Source: Ancalomicrobiaceae bacterium S20
GTDB lineage: Bacteria; Pseudomonadota; Alphaproteobacteria; Rhizobiales; Ancalomicrobiaceae
DNA length: 64,000 bases
Direction of reading: 5' to 3'
Assembly (NCBI GenBank): GCA_040269895.1
Contig: CP158568.1
Span: 4,789,501 to 4,853,500, forward strand
A program made the translations under genes and the position numbers. Positions 43,984-53,032 of this stretch are shown here, one piece after another; positions within the stretch are counted from its first letter, which is position 1, and every line of letters begins with the position of its first letter. The notes below the pieces were generated by a model. It was given only the letters and a program-made list of their open reading frames with translations. It ran no database searches and was not told where the DNA came from.

Positions 43984-44105
43984 CCGCGGGGGCGATCGGG
44001 CCCATGCCTTGCGTTCGCTTTACAAGACTGGCGAACCTTCGGATCCAGGGGCGCGTCAGATTGCTGTAAGGCGTTTGGCAAGCCACTGATTTGGCACGCT
44101 GAATT

Positions 44106-44852
44106 CATGAGGAATCCCCCGCGTGACCGGCGCCGTGAATTATGACGGTCCGACACGAAATTTTCGCTTGCGAAGGGGGGTGAATAGCCCTATCTACCGC
44201 TTGCCCAATTTCGCACGTGCCTGTGGCCGCGTGCCGGTTGGCGACACCCGAGGGACAAGAGGCCCGGAGGTCGCCAGGGCAACCGGCAGCCGGAGATAAA
44301 ACCGGCGCACCTCGTGTCTCACACGGGGGACGTGGCTTAAAGCAACGACGTAGAGGGCTTTTTTGGTCTCTGTCGGCTTTCCAACAGCCGGCGACGCTAA
44401 AGAGGCAACTACTTCCTTGCCGGGCGTGCGGTGCGGGTCTCCCGTTCCAATCCATGGCACCAATGTTCGGGTCGTTTTCGGCTCGTGATCGCGCTTTTCC
44501 GAGGCCTTCTCGGTTTGCCGCTCGCGAGGTCAATTCGTCTCGAAGGGTCCGCGTTCCTTAACGCGGGTTCGGGTCGGTTCACGCCGGCTCGTCGGGTGCA
44601 TCGTATTGCAATCCCGCCGTCTCCATCGCGGCGTGAGGGCACGACGACGCTCCCCGATGCATCCCGTCTTCGGCCCGGTTTCGACCGGATCGACGATCGG
44701 GGCAACGCCCGTCCTTCCGCCCGGCCTGCCGGGCAGGGGTCCAGAGCCGAGAGGTGAGGGTCCCGAGGCGACGGGGATGACCGAACGCCGGAGTTCGCTC
44801 CGGCATTGAACCCCGCAAGGGTTCGCTTGGCTGCCGAGGGGAGATCCCGCCG
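44106..44852 (+). ncRNA. Candidate speF leader RNA (structured leader of ornithine decarboxylase)
   Basis: The 946 bp between doxX and the ornithine decarboxylase gene contain no convincing gene; the part from about 44100 to the start codon appears to be a structured leader. Visible pairings include a two-part stem (TGCCGGTT 44232-44239 with AACCGGCA 44281-44288, nested GGCGAC 44240-44245 with GTCGCC 44270-44275), GTCGGC/GCCGGC around 44372-44392, GCCGGAG-TTCG-CTCCGGC at 44787-44804, and GAACCC/GGGTTC at 44808-44824. GGGGAGA at 44838 is the ribosome site. A long leader of this kind upstream of ornithine decarboxylase is known in alphaproteobacteria as the speF motif. I match it by position, length and structure, not by alignment; the 5' boundary is approximate. 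Confidence 0.55.
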
Positions 44853-45983
44853 ATGACCGCCCGTATCCGTGAATTCCTGCGCGACCGACGTCCCGAGGGT
44901 CCCTGCCTGGTGGTCGACCTCGACGTGGTGCGTCGCAAGTATCTCTCCTTCGCCCGCACCATGCCCGACACCCGCATCTTCTATGCGGTGAAGGCGAACC
45001 CGGCGCCGGAGATCCTCAAGGCGCTGGCCGAGCTCGGCTCCTGCTTCGATACCGCGTCGGTGGCCGAGATGCAGATGGCCTTCGCCGCCGGCGCGACCGC
45101 CGACCGCATCTCCTTCGGCAACACGATCAAGAAGGAGCGCGACATCGCCACCGCTTATGCGATGGGCGTGCGCCTCTATGCGGTCGACTGCGAGGCCGAG
45201 GTCGAGAAGATCGCCCGCGTGGCGCCCGGCTCGAAGGTGTTCTGCCGCATCCTGTCGGATGGCGCCGACGCGGAATGGCCGCTGTCGCGCAAGTTCGGCT
45301 GCGATCCGGAGATGGCGCCGTCGGTGCTCGAGCATGCGCATCGTCTCGGCCTCGAGGCCTATGGCGTGTCGTTCCACGTCGGCAGCCAGCAGCGCAACAC
45401 CAAGGCCTGGGACGCGGCCCTGGCGGCGGCTGCCGGCATCTTCCGGGAGATGGCCGAGCGCGGCATCCGCCTGAAGATGGTCAATCTCGGCGGCGGCTTC
45501 CCGACCAAGTACCTCAACGAGGTGCCGTCGGTCGAAGCCTACGGCCAGGCCATCACCGACTCGATCCTGGCCCACTTCGGCAACGATCTGCCGGAGACCA
45601 TCATCGAGCCGGGCCGCGGCATGGTCGGCGAGGCGGGCGTGATCAAGGCGGAGGTCGTGCTGATCTCCAAGAAGAGCGCCGACGATCAGGTGCGCTGGGT
45701 CTATCTCGACATCGGCAAGTTCGGCGGTCTCGCCGAGACGATGGACGAGGCGATCCGCTACCCGATCCTGACCGAGCGCGACGGCGACGCGATGGAGCCC
45801 TGCATCATCGCCGGCCCGACCTGCGATTCGGTCGACGTGCTGTACGAGAAGACCCCGTATGCTCTGCCGATCTCGCTCGAGATCGGCGACGAGGTCCTGA
45901 TCACCGGCACGGGCGCCTATACGACCACCTACTCGGCGGTCGCCTTCAACGGCTTCGATCCGCTGAAGGCCTATGTGATCTGA
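44853..45983 (+). CDS. Ornithine decarboxylase, alanine-racemase fold
   Basis: The 376-residue protein is a fold-type III PLP decarboxylase. K47 in FYAVKANP is the PLP lysine; H175 (FHVGSQ), G213-G215 (GGGFP), E252-PGRG and the active-site C324-D325 (GPTCDSVD) are all present. The family decarboxylates ornithine to putrescine; some members also accept lysine, which sequence alone cannot exclude. GGGGAGA lies 8 bases before the ATG, at the end of a long leader likely to control translation or transcription in response to polyamines. Homospermidine synthase, the next step in rhizobial polyamine synthesis, is encoded 1 kb downstream. Confidence 0.95.
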   Translation: MTARIREFLRDRRPEGPCLVVDLDVVRRKYLSFARTMPDTRIFYAVKANPAPEILKALAELGSCFDTASVAEMQMAFAAGATADRISFGNTIKKERDIATAYAMGVRLYAVDCEAEVEKIARVAPGSKVFCRILSDGADAEWPLSRKFGCDPEMAPSVLEHAHRLGLEAYGVSFHVGSQQRNTKAWDAALAAAAGIFREMAERGIRLKMVNLGGGFPTKYLNEVPSVEAYGQAITDSILAHFGNDLPETIIEPGRGMVGEAGVIKAEVVLISKKSADDQVRWVYLDIGKFGGLAETMDEAIRYPILTERDGDAMEPCIIAGPTCDSVDVLYEKTPYALPISLEIGDEVLITGTGAYTTTYSAVAFNGFDPLKAYVI

Positions 45984-46107
45984 TCGGCGGGGCGACCTTC
46001 TGATCCGATCCGTTCGCGGCGGCCCGGTTCCCGCGAAGCTCCGTACCGGATGCATGCCGGTCGAGCCCGGCCGCCGCGTCTCTCTCTTCCCCCGTATCCA
46101 TCCGGGG

Positions 46108-46125
46108 CCCGGCTCGCGAGCCGGG
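46108..46125. repeat. 18-bp perfect palindrome
   Basis: CCCGGCTCGCGAGCCGGG at 46108-46125 is self-complementary over its whole length and lies between the decarboxylase and GNAT genes. It resembles the cores of dispersed palindromic elements in high-G+C alphaproteobacteria. No T-tract follows, so terminator function is doubtful. Confidence 0.7.
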
Positions 46126-46203
46126 TTCGACGCAACGCCGGTGGGCCTCTGGCTCGCCGGGTTTTGTCACCTCGTCTGGGCTTCGCCCGGGAGGGTCCGA
46201 CCG

Positions 46204-46860
46204 ATGATCGTGTTCTCGCATGAGGCGCGGGCCGATGTGGCCGCGCGTGAAGATCTGCTCGACCGCTGCTTCGGCGCGGCGCGTTTCGAAAAGTCGTCCG
46301 AGCGGCTGCGCGAAGGCCGGCTCGCGGCCGAAGGTCTCGCCTTCGTCGCGCATGCCGCGGACGATTTCGCCGTGTTCGGCGACGAGCCCGCCGAGGGCCG
46401 TCTCGTCGGCACCGTGCGGCTGTGGCACGTCGCCATCGGCGGCGGAGCCGATGGCGGTGAAGGCGACGGCCGGCCGGCGCTGATGCTCGGCCCGCTCGCG
46501 GTCGACGAGGCGCATCGCAAGGACGGCATCGGTGCCAAGCTGATGCGCCGCGCGATCGCCGAGGCGACGTTGCGCGGTCACACCGCAATCATCCTGGTCG
46601 GCGACCCGGAATATTACGAGCGCTTCGGCTTCTCGGCCCGCGGGCTCGAAGCCGTCGCGATGCCGGGCGCCTTCGAGCGCCGGCGTCTGCTCGGGCTCGA
46701 GCTCATCCCGGGGCGCTCGACGGCGCGGCCGGTATCTTGCGCGCGACCGGCGCCGTTGCGCTGCCGGCGGCTGTGCCGGCTGTCGTACGGCGGTCGGAAA
46801 AGGCCGATATCGTCGCGGAATTCCGCCTCGCCGGTTGATCCGGGACACACATCCGGCTAA
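46204..46860 (+). CDS. GNAT family N-acetyltransferase, apparent 3' frameshift
   Basis: The frame encodes 218 residues. Residues 1-168 form a YhbS-like GNAT domain: MLGPLAVDEAHRKDGIGAKLMRRAIAEA (acetyl-CoA binding) and VGDPEYYERFGFSA. After LLGLELIPG the frame becomes an Arg/Ser/Cys-rich tail unlike the family. If one G is added to the run at 46710-46713, translation continues as PGALDGAAGILRATG and ends in ADIVAEFRLAG at 46838, a far more natural end lying 20 bp before a terminator. As read, the present stop falls inside that terminator. A one-base deletion, or an assembly error in a G run, is the simplest explanation. GGGAGGG precedes the ATG. Substrate unknown; polyamine acetylation is an obvious but untested idea given the neighbours. 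Confidence 0.8.
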   Translation: MIVFSHEARADVAAREDLLDRCFGAARFEKSSERLREGRLAAEGLAFVAHAADDFAVFGDEPAEGRLVGTVRLWHVAIGGGADGGEGDGRPALMLGPLAVDEAHRKDGIGAKLMRRAIAEATLRGHTAIILVGDPEYYERFGFSARGLEAVAMPGAFERRRLLGLELIPGRSTARPVSCARPAPLRCRRLCRLSYGGRKRPISSRNSASPVDPGHTSG

Positions 46861-46892
46861 GGGGCGCGGGGCGTGACGACCCGCGCCCTTTT
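46859..46892 (+). terminator. Intrinsic terminator after GNAT gene
   Basis: GGGCGCGGG (46862-46870) pairs with CCCGCGCCC (46880-46888) around a 9-base loop, the stem extends with A-T pairs, and TTTT follows. It separates the decarboxylase/GNAT unit from homospermidine synthase. Confidence 0.85.
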
Positions 46893-46962
46893 CCGTGATG
46901 TGAGCATCCCGGCCATCCGGCCCCGCTTCCCCCTCACACAAACTGCTTCGGAGTGGACCCGC

Positions 46963-48396
46963 ATGACCAGCACCTGGCCCGTCTATCACGAGATCACCGG
47001 CCCGATCGTCATGATCGGCTTCGGATCGATCGGCAAAGGCACGCTGCCGCTGATCGAGCGCCACTTCAAGTTCGACAAGAAGCGGCTGACCGTGATCGAT
47101 CCCTTCGACGGGGACCGGAAGCTGGTCGACGACCGCGGCTATCGCTTCGTCCACCAGGCGGTGACCAAGGACAATTACCGCGAGCTGCTCACCACCTTCC
47201 TGACCGAGGGCGAGGGCACGGGCTTCTGCGTGAACCTGTCGGTCGACACCTCGTCGCTCGACATCATGAAGCTCTGCCGCGAGCTCGGCGTCCCCTATAT
47301 CGACACGGTGGTCGAGCCGTGGACCGGTTTCTATTTCGATACGAGCAAGGGCCCGGAGGCGCGGTCGAACTACGCGCTGCGCGAGACCGTGCTCGAGGAG
47401 AAGCGCCGGTCGCCGGGCGGCACCACGGCGGTCTCCTGCTGCGGCGCCAATCCGGGCATGGTGTCCTGGTTCGTCAAGAAGGCGCTGGTCGACGTCGCCG
47501 GCGGGCTCGGCCTGTCGTTCGAGAAGCCGACCAGCCGCGACGGCTGGGCGAAGCTGATGGCGCGCGTCGGCGTCAAGGGCATCCACATCGCCGAGCGCGA
47601 CACCCAGCGTGCCAAGGCGCCGAAGCCGATGGGCGTGTTCGTCAACACCTGGTCCGTCGAGGGCTTCGTTTCGGAGGGCAACCAGCCGGCCGAGCTCGGC
47701 TGGGGCACGGCCGAGACCTGGATGCCGGCGAACGCCAAGACCCACGAGACCGGCTGCAAGGCCGCGATCTACCTGATGCAGCCGGGCGCCAACACGCGGG
47801 TGCGCTCCTGGTGCCCGACCCCGGGCCCGCAGTACGGCTTCCTCGTTACCCACAACGAGGCGATCTCGATCGCCGACTTCTTCACGGTCGGCGACAAGGA
47901 CAAGCCGGAGTTCCGGCCGACCTGCCACTATGCCTACCATCCGGCCAACGACGCGGTGCTGTCGCTGCACGAGATGTTCGGCAATGGCGGCAAGCAGCAG
48001 AAGACCAGCCACATCCTTGACGAGAACGAGATCGTTGACGGCATCGACGAGCTCGGCGTGCTGCTCTACGGCCACGGCAAGAACGCCTATTGGTTCGGTT
48101 CGCAGCTGTCGATCGAAGAGACGCGTCTGCTCGCGCCGTACCAGAACGCCACCGGCCTGCAGGTGTCGTCCGCCGTGCTCGCCGGCATGGTCTGGGCTCT
48201 CGACAATCCGAACGCCGGCATCGTCGAGGCCGACGAGATGGACTACGAGCGCTGCCTCGAGGTTCAGTCGCCGTATCTCGGCCCGGTCAAGGGCTACTAC
48301 ACCGACTGGACGCCGCTGACCGATCGGCAGAGCCTGTTCCCGGAAGAACTCGACACGGCCAATCCCTGGTCGTTCAAGAACATTCTGGTGCGCTGA
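46963..48396 (+). CDS. hss: Homospermidine synthase
   Basis: The 477-residue protein is a bacterial homospermidine synthase, which joins aminobutyl groups from putrescine to form sym-homospermidine using NAD. The nucleotide-binding GFGSIGKGTLP lies near residue 18, and VEPWTGFYFD, SCCGANPGMVSWFVKKAL and the conserved NPWSFKNILVR C-terminus are present. Length matches the family. It has its own GGAGTGG site and lies between two intrinsic terminators, so it is its own transcription unit, about 1 kb after ornithine decarboxylase, which supplies putrescine. Confidence 0.96.
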   Translation: MTSTWPVYHEITGPIVMIGFGSIGKGTLPLIERHFKFDKKRLTVIDPFDGDRKLVDDRGYRFVHQAVTKDNYRELLTTFLTEGEGTGFCVNLSVDTSSLDIMKLCRELGVPYIDTVVEPWTGFYFDTSKGPEARSNYALRETVLEEKRRSPGGTTAVSCCGANPGMVSWFVKKALVDVAGGLGLSFEKPTSRDGWAKLMARVGVKGIHIAERDTQRAKAPKPMGVFVNTWSVEGFVSEGNQPAELGWGTAETWMPANAKTHETGCKAAIYLMQPGANTRVRSWCPTPGPQYGFLVTHNEAISIADFFTVGDKDKPEFRPTCHYAYHPANDAVLSLHEMFGNGGKQQKTSHILDENEIVDGIDELGVLLYGHGKNAYWFGSQLSIEETRLLAPYQNATGLQVSSAVLAGMVWALDNPNAGIVEADEMDYERCLEVQSPYLGPVKGYYTDWTPLTDRQSLFPEELDTANPWSFKNILVR

Positions 48397-48438
48397 CCGA
48401 TCGCGTCACCCCGCGATCTGCCGATCATTGTCGACACG

Positions 48439-48469
48439 AGGGCCGGATCCGTTCCGGCCCTTGTTTTTT
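48439..48469 (+). terminator. Intrinsic terminator after hss
   Basis: A 9-bp stem (AGGGCCGGA, 48439-48447, with TCCGGCCCT, 48453-48461) with a 5-base loop is followed by TGTTTTTT. This is a textbook factor-independent terminator 43 bp after the hss stop. Confidence 0.93.
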
Positions 48470-48626
48470 CGCAAGGTCGGCGGAAAGGCGCGCTGAACGA
48501 GCGCCGACAGGCGGCATGGACGTCTAAAGTAATATACTGACATTCCAAAACGGCAAAATTTACGCCGGATTTACGCTGGTGGAGCAACGTCGGGCCATGC
48601 CCCATCGTCTTGGGGAATGTCCTCTG

Positions 48627-50318
48627 ATGGCAGCGTTTCCGATGAAATCACTCTCCGTGACCACCAAGCTCGCCGGCGTCCTCGGCGCGATGCTCGTCCT
48701 GATCGGTCTCTTCGCTGCCGAACGCCTGTGGTACGCGGCGACGCTGCGCGGCGTGGTGGCGCAGATGTATCGCGCGCAGGTCGGCACCTCCGGCATCGAG
48801 AAGATCAACGGCCTCGTCTATGCCGTGGTGATGGACAGCCGCGGCATCTACATGTCGGCGGACGTCACGGGCGTCAAGAAGTTCGGCGACCTCATGAAGG
48901 TCAGCCTCGACAAGCTTCAAAAGGCGTCGGCCGAGCTCGACGAGGCGATCGACGGGCCGGAGCAGGCGACCTACGAGGCCTTTGCCAAGCGGGTGCAGGA
49001 GTTCCGGACCTTCCGGCTCGAGATGCTGCGGCGCGGGCTCGAGATCGCGCCGGCGGCGGCGCGCGAATACGGCGACAACGACGCCAACCGGACCGTGCGC
49101 ACTGCGCTCAACAAGGATCTCGAACGCTTCGCCAGTGCCTTCGCGGAGAAGTCGCGCGGGCTCGACGAGGAGGTGCGCGGCATCGAAAGGCGCGGTCAGG
49201 TCGTCATGCTCGGCCTGTTTGCCGCCGCGTTGGCGACGATCGCCGGCGGCATCGTTCTGGTGCGCCGCGGTGTCAGCCGCCCGATCAACGATCTGGGCGA
49301 CGCGATGAGGACCATCGCGGAGGGCAGGACCAACGCCGCTGTACCGCACACCGACCGTGGCGACGAACTGGGCACCATGGCCCGGGCCGTCGAAGTGTTC
49401 CGCGATGCGGTGCGCTCGTCCGGCGAGCTGTCCGAGCGCCTGAAGGCGGAGGCCGAGGCGCGGCAGGGCCGGCAGAATACGCGCGACGCGGCCGTCGCCG
49501 CGTTCAACGCCGAGGCGCAGACCCTGCTCGCCGATCTGGTCGGCTTCGCGGATCAGGTGCGCGGTTCGGCGCGCGGGCAGATCCGGATGGCCGAAACGGT
49601 TTCGTCGAGCCTCGGCTCGACCGCGGATGCCTCGCGTCAGACCGCCGACAACGTTCAGACAGTGGCGGCGGCGGCCGAAGAGCTCTCGGCCTCGGTGCAG
49701 GAGATCAACCGTCGGGTCGACGAGGCGGCCGGCGCGGCGCGCGATGCGGTCAGCGCGGCCGAGCGGTCCTCGACCACGGCGCAGGGGCTCGACGTCTCGG
49801 CGGCGCGGATCGGCGACGTCGTCAGCATGATCCAGCAGATCGCCGAACAGACCAACCTCCTCGCGCTCAATGCCACGATCGAGGCGGCGCGGGCCGGCGA
49901 GGCGGGGCGCGGCTTCGCGATCGTCGCGCAGGAGGTCAAGGCGCTGGCCAACCAGACGGCGCGCGCCACCGAGGACATCTCCGAGCAGATCGTCGCCATG
50001 CAGAGCACGACGCGGGTCACGGTCGACGCGATCCGCGAGATCCGCTCGCGCATCGACGCGATCGACGGCATCACCGTCACGGTGGTCGAGGCGATCGAGG
50101 AGCAGGGGGCGGCCACGTCCGAGATCGCCCGCAACGTCGCGCATGCGGCGGCGGCCTCGAACGAGGTCGCGCAGGGTATCGAGACCGTCGATGCATCGGC
50201 CTCGGAGACCATGCAGGCGGCGCAGAGCCTCGTGTCGCTCGCCGACGAACTCGGCGAGCGGGTCGGAGGCTTCAAGGCCCGGGTCGAGACCTTCCTCGGC
50301 CAGCTCCGGGTCGGGTGA
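48627..50318 (+). CDS. Methyl-accepting chemotaxis protein
   Basis: The 563-residue chemoreceptor has one helix near residues 12-32, a ligand-binding four-helix-type region to about 185, a second helix near 195-216, HAMP (about 216-270), and a long coiled-coil signalling domain. The conserved tip sequence [37 protein letters not shown] lies in two pieces across about residues 412-448. No C-terminal pentapeptide for CheR/CheB docking is visible. The start at 48627 has GGGGA 10 bases upstream; alternatives exist at 48579, 48597 and 48642. No che genes are nearby. Confidence 0.92.
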   Translation: MAAFPMKSLSVTTKLAGVLGAMLVLIGLFAAERLWYAATLRGVVAQMYRAQVGTSGIEKINGLVYAVVMDSRGIYMSADVTGVKKFGDLMKVSLDKLQKASAELDEAIDGPEQATYEAFAKRVQEFRTFRLEMLRRGLEIAPAAAREYGDNDANRTVRTALNKDLERFASAFAEKSRGLDEEVRGIERRGQVVMLGLFAAALATIAGGIVLVRRGVSRPINDLGDAMRTIAEGRTNAAVPHTDRGDELGTMARAVEVFRDAVRSSGELSERLKAEAEARQGRQNTRDAAVAAFNAEAQTLLADLVGFADQVRGSARGQIRMAETVSSSLGSTADASRQTADNVQTVAAAAEELSASVQEINRRVDEAAGAARDAVSAAERSSTTAQGLDVSAARIGDVVSMIQQIAEQTNLLALNATIEAARAGEAGRGFAIVAQEVKALANQTARATEDISEQIVAMQSTTRVTVDAIREIRSRIDAIDGITVTVVEAIEEQGAATSEIARNVAHAAAASNEVAQGIETVDASASETMQAAQSLVSLADELGERVGGFKARVETFLGQLRVG

Positions 50319-50327
50319 TCGAAAACC

Positions 50328-50843
50328 TCAGACGCGCCGCGCCGCGAGCTTGCGGGCGCGGCGCCGCTTCCAGCCGACGCGGGTCGCCTCCGATGCGAAC
50401 AGGCCCGCGAGCACGCCGGCGCCGGCCGCGACCGCGCCTTCGAGCGTGACGGGGATCGCGGGCTCGAAGGCCCTCCAGGCGCCCGCGGCCAGATCCGGAT
50501 CGAAGTCGACCACCAGTTCCGCGAGCCGCGCGAACGGGCCGCCGCTCTCGAAGGCGGTCATCTGGCGGGCGAGCCGGTCGCGGCGATCGATCACGATGCG
50601 CATGTCGGCGCCGCGATCACGCGCGAGCGGATCGGGGTTGGTCTCGAGCCGGCCGATCGCGGCCTGCGGCTCCAGCCCTTGCCGTCGCGCGTCCGCCGTG
50701 AAGCGCTGCACGATCGCCTCCAGCTCGTCGAGCGCGCCGCCGAGGCGCTGCCGATACTGCTGGGCGAATTCCGGCGCCTGGCTCAGCGTCAGGCCGAGCA
50801 GCAGGGCGGGGATGAAATAGAAGATCCGCGCGAGCGCGAGCAT
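50328..50843 (-). CDS. DUF2937 family membrane protein
   Basis: The 171-residue protein fits DUF2937: an N-terminal helix (MLALARIFYFIPALLLGLTLSQAPEF in two parts, residues 1-26), EFAQQYRQRLGGALDELEAIVQRF, and a second C-terminal helix (about residues 130-153). The function of the family is unknown. AGGAGA lies 5 bases before the ATG. It converges on the chemoreceptor gene, 9 bp from its stop. Confidence 0.8.
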   Translation of the reverse strand: MLALARIFYFIPALLLGLTLSQAPEFAQQYRQRLGGALDELEAIVQRFTADARRQGLEPQAAIGRLETNPDPLARDRGADMRIVIDRRDRLARQMTAFESGGPFARLAELVVDFDPDLAAGAWRAFEPAIPVTLEGAVAAGAGVLAGLFASEATRVGWKRRRARKLAARRV

Positions 50844-51039
50844 TCGGGTCTCCTGCGTTCGAGGCGCATGGTCGCCCGTCCGCCGGCGTAAGGCAAACGG
50901 TGGCGCGCCCGATGCGCCGACGGCGAGACGGCATGTCGCGCACCGCTGGTCCAACGCCGTCGACATGAACGCGTTCGAAAGCGGTGGGATGACGGCCCCG
51001 CCATAGCAGGCGGCCGGCCGCCGATCCGCTCCGGCGGTT

Positions 51040-52074
51040 TCAGGCGCGGATGTCGATCGTGCCGGCTTCGCCGGTCTCGGTGCCGAAGGCGATGCGGAAG
51101 CCGTCCTTGTCCCAGGCGAGCGCGGTGACCGGAGCGGTCGCCGGCGGGCGGAACACGACCTCGGCCATGTCGGCGATGCGGACCGCCATGATCAGGCCGT
51201 CCTCGTAGCCGATCGCGCAGACGTCCTCGCTCGGGTGGCAGGCGACGCGCGAGGCGAGCTTGGCGTAGGGGCCGAGCTGCAGCGGCGGCTTGCCCATCGG
51301 GCCGTCCTTGGTCATGAACGGCCACAGGATCGCGGCATTGGCGCCGGCCGTGGCGAGATAGCGGCCCTTGGCACTCCACGAGACCGACTTCACCTTCGAG
51401 GGATAGCCGGTCATGCGCATGTGCTTGCCGTCCTCGATGCGCCAGCCGTGCAAAGCCGGCTCCTGCATCGTCGTGACGAGAAATTTGCCGTCCGGCGACA
51501 CGGTCGCGCCGGTATGGGCGCCGGCCCATTCGAGATCGACCGGCGCGCCCTTGGCCGTGACCCAGAGCAGGCGGGCCTTGTCGACGGTGGCGGTGGCGAG
51601 GCGCAGGCCCTTGGGCAGGAAGGCGACGCCGCCCACCGCCTTCTCGTGCGGGAACTCCTCGATCCGGCCGTCGGCGAGCCGCACCCAGGCGACGCGGCCG
51701 GCGGCAAAGGCGATCGCGCCCTGCGGCCCGAGCGCGAGCTGGTCGATCCACTTGCCGGTCTTCTCGGCCAGGACCTCCATACTGCCGTCGGGGCGGGTCG
51801 CGACGACGCGGCCGTCGTCGCCGGTCGTCACCAGCCGGCCGGCGTCGGCGTCGAGGGCGGCCGCGAGGATGCCGCCGTCGTGGGCATCGACGGCGGTGAC
51901 GGTTCCGTCCGGCGCGACGATCTTCACCGCGCCATCGGCGAGCGCATAGATCGCGGCCTCGCCGAGGAAGCCGGCGGCGACGACATAGGCATCGAATGAA
52001 ACCGGATCGAGCTTGGGCACGGGATCAATCTTCCTGAGGTTTTGCTCCGAACCGTCGACCGGTTGGGCGGCCAT
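51040..52074 (-). CDS. WD40 repeat protein
   Basis: The 344-residue protein consists of repeated beta-propeller blades of the WD40/quinoprotein type. Recurrent patterns include AHDGGILAAALDADAGRLVTTGDDGRVV, HTGATVSPDGKFLVTTMQEPALHGWRI and KSVSWSAKGRYLATAGANAAILW. No signal peptide is seen, so it is probably cytoplasmic. About seven blades fit the length. Bacterial WD40 proteins act as scaffolds; no partner is evident. It follows an inositol-monophosphatase-family gene by 33 bp on the same strand. Confidence 0.88.
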   Translation of the reverse strand: MAAQPVDGSEQNLRKIDPVPKLDPVSFDAYVVAAGFLGEAAIYALADGAVKIVAPDGTVTAVDAHDGGILAAALDADAGRLVTTGDDGRVVATRPDGSMEVLAEKTGKWIDQLALGPQGAIAFAAGRVAWVRLADGRIEEFPHEKAVGGVAFLPKGLRLATATVDKARLLWVTAKGAPVDLEWAGAHTGATVSPDGKFLVTTMQEPALHGWRIEDGKHMRMTGYPSKVKSVSWSAKGRYLATAGANAAILWPFMTKDGPMGKPPLQLGPYAKLASRVACHPSEDVCAIGYEDGLIMAVRIADMAEVVFRPPATAPVTALAWDKDGFRIAFGTETGEAGTIDIRA

Positions 52075-52107
52075 GGCGCGGGCGAACGGGGCTTGCGGGA
52101 ACCGGGA

Positions 52108-52947
52108 TCAGGCGGTGGGCACCAGCAGTTCGCGGGCGAGGATCTGCCAGCTCGCCGCGTCGGGGGCGAGCAGCAGGCCGCCGTCGGTGTGGCTCGGCAG
52201 ATAGGGCGAGCCGTCGAACCGGGCCGAATAGCCGCCGGCCTCGCGGTGGATCAGCCAGCCGGGGGCGTGGTCCCAGGGCATGAGCTTGGCGAACAGCAGC
52301 GTGTGGGCGCGGCCGGAGGCGACCAGCCGGTATTCGTGGCCGGCGCAGCGATAGGCGCCGCAGGCGCCGAACTTCGCGGCGTTGCGCGCGACCGTCGTGC
52401 GCAGCGGATCGGCGAGCCAGGAGAACGACAGCGCCGCGACCATCTCGGCGAGCGGACCGGCGGGCGCGACCTTCAGCGGCTCGCGGACACCGTCGGCGCT
52501 CTCGGTCCAGGCGCCGCCGTCGCGGAGCGCGACCGAGACGCTGTCGATGATCGGGTCGAGGATCACGGCTCCGACGATCTCGCCCTTGACGATCGCGGCG
52601 GCCATGACCGCGAACAGCGGCAGGCCGGCGGCGAAGTTCCAGGTGCCATCGACCGGGTCGACCACGAAGGCCAGTTCCGCGTCGGCGATGCGGCCGAGCA
52701 ACGAGCGGTCCTGCTCGGTCGCTTCTTCGCCGACCACGACGCAGCCGGGGAAACGCGCGGTGAGCGCGGCCGTGATGCGCCGCTCGGCCGCCTCGTCGGC
52801 GTCGGTGACGAGATCGAGCGCCGAGCTCTTCTGGCGGATGCCGCCGGCGCCGAGCCGGCGGAAGCGCGGCAGGATTTCCGCGCGCGCCGCGTCCTTGAGG
52901 ATGGCGACGAGGGCGGCGAGGTCGTCACGGGAGAAGGCGGTCGGCAA
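52108..52947 (-). CDS. Inositol monophosphatase family protein
   Basis: The 279-residue protein has the metal-dependent phosphatase signatures GEEATEQD (about residue 73), DPVDGTWNFAAGLPLFAVM (about 97-115) and WDHAPGWLIHREAGG (about 218-232). The family includes inositol-1-phosphatase, histidinol phosphatase HisN and CysQ; the substrate is not decided by sequence. No ATG precedes the conserved region; I place the start at TTG 52947, which has GGAGCCC upstream and gives a family-like N-terminus (MPTAFSRDDLAALVAILKDA). A TTG 11 codons earlier is possible. Confidence 0.87.
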   Translation of the reverse strand: MPTAFSRDDLAALVAILKDAARAEILPRFRRLGAGGIRQKSSALDLVTDADEAAERRITAALTARFPGCVVVGEEATEQDRSLLGRIADAELAFVVDPVDGTWNFAAGLPLFAVMAAAIVKGEIVGAVILDPIIDSVSVALRDGGAWTESADGVREPLKVAPAGPLAEMVAALSFSWLADPLRTTVARNAAKFGACGAYRCAGHEYRLVASGRAHTLLFAKLMPWDHAPGWLIHREAGGYSARFDGSPYLPSHTDGGLLLAPDAASWQILARELLVPTA

Positions 52948-53032
52948 GGCTGGGCTCCGGAAGAGGCAGGCTCCGGGCAAGGCGGATGCGCGGACCGGGT
53001 GGTCCGCACGTTCGCTGCGGGACTGCGGCGCG

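Noticed and set aside
44160-44420. The possibility that this structured stretch is tmRNA, RNase P RNA or 6S RNA
   Set aside because: The conserved cores of those RNAs, such as the RNase P GAGGAAAGUCC block or a tRNA-like end, are absent; position before ornithine decarboxylase fits a leader better.
46054-46203. An earlier start for the GNAT gene at 46054
   Set aside because: The extra 50 residues include the translation of a palindromic repeat, while 46204 has a clear GGGAGGG site.
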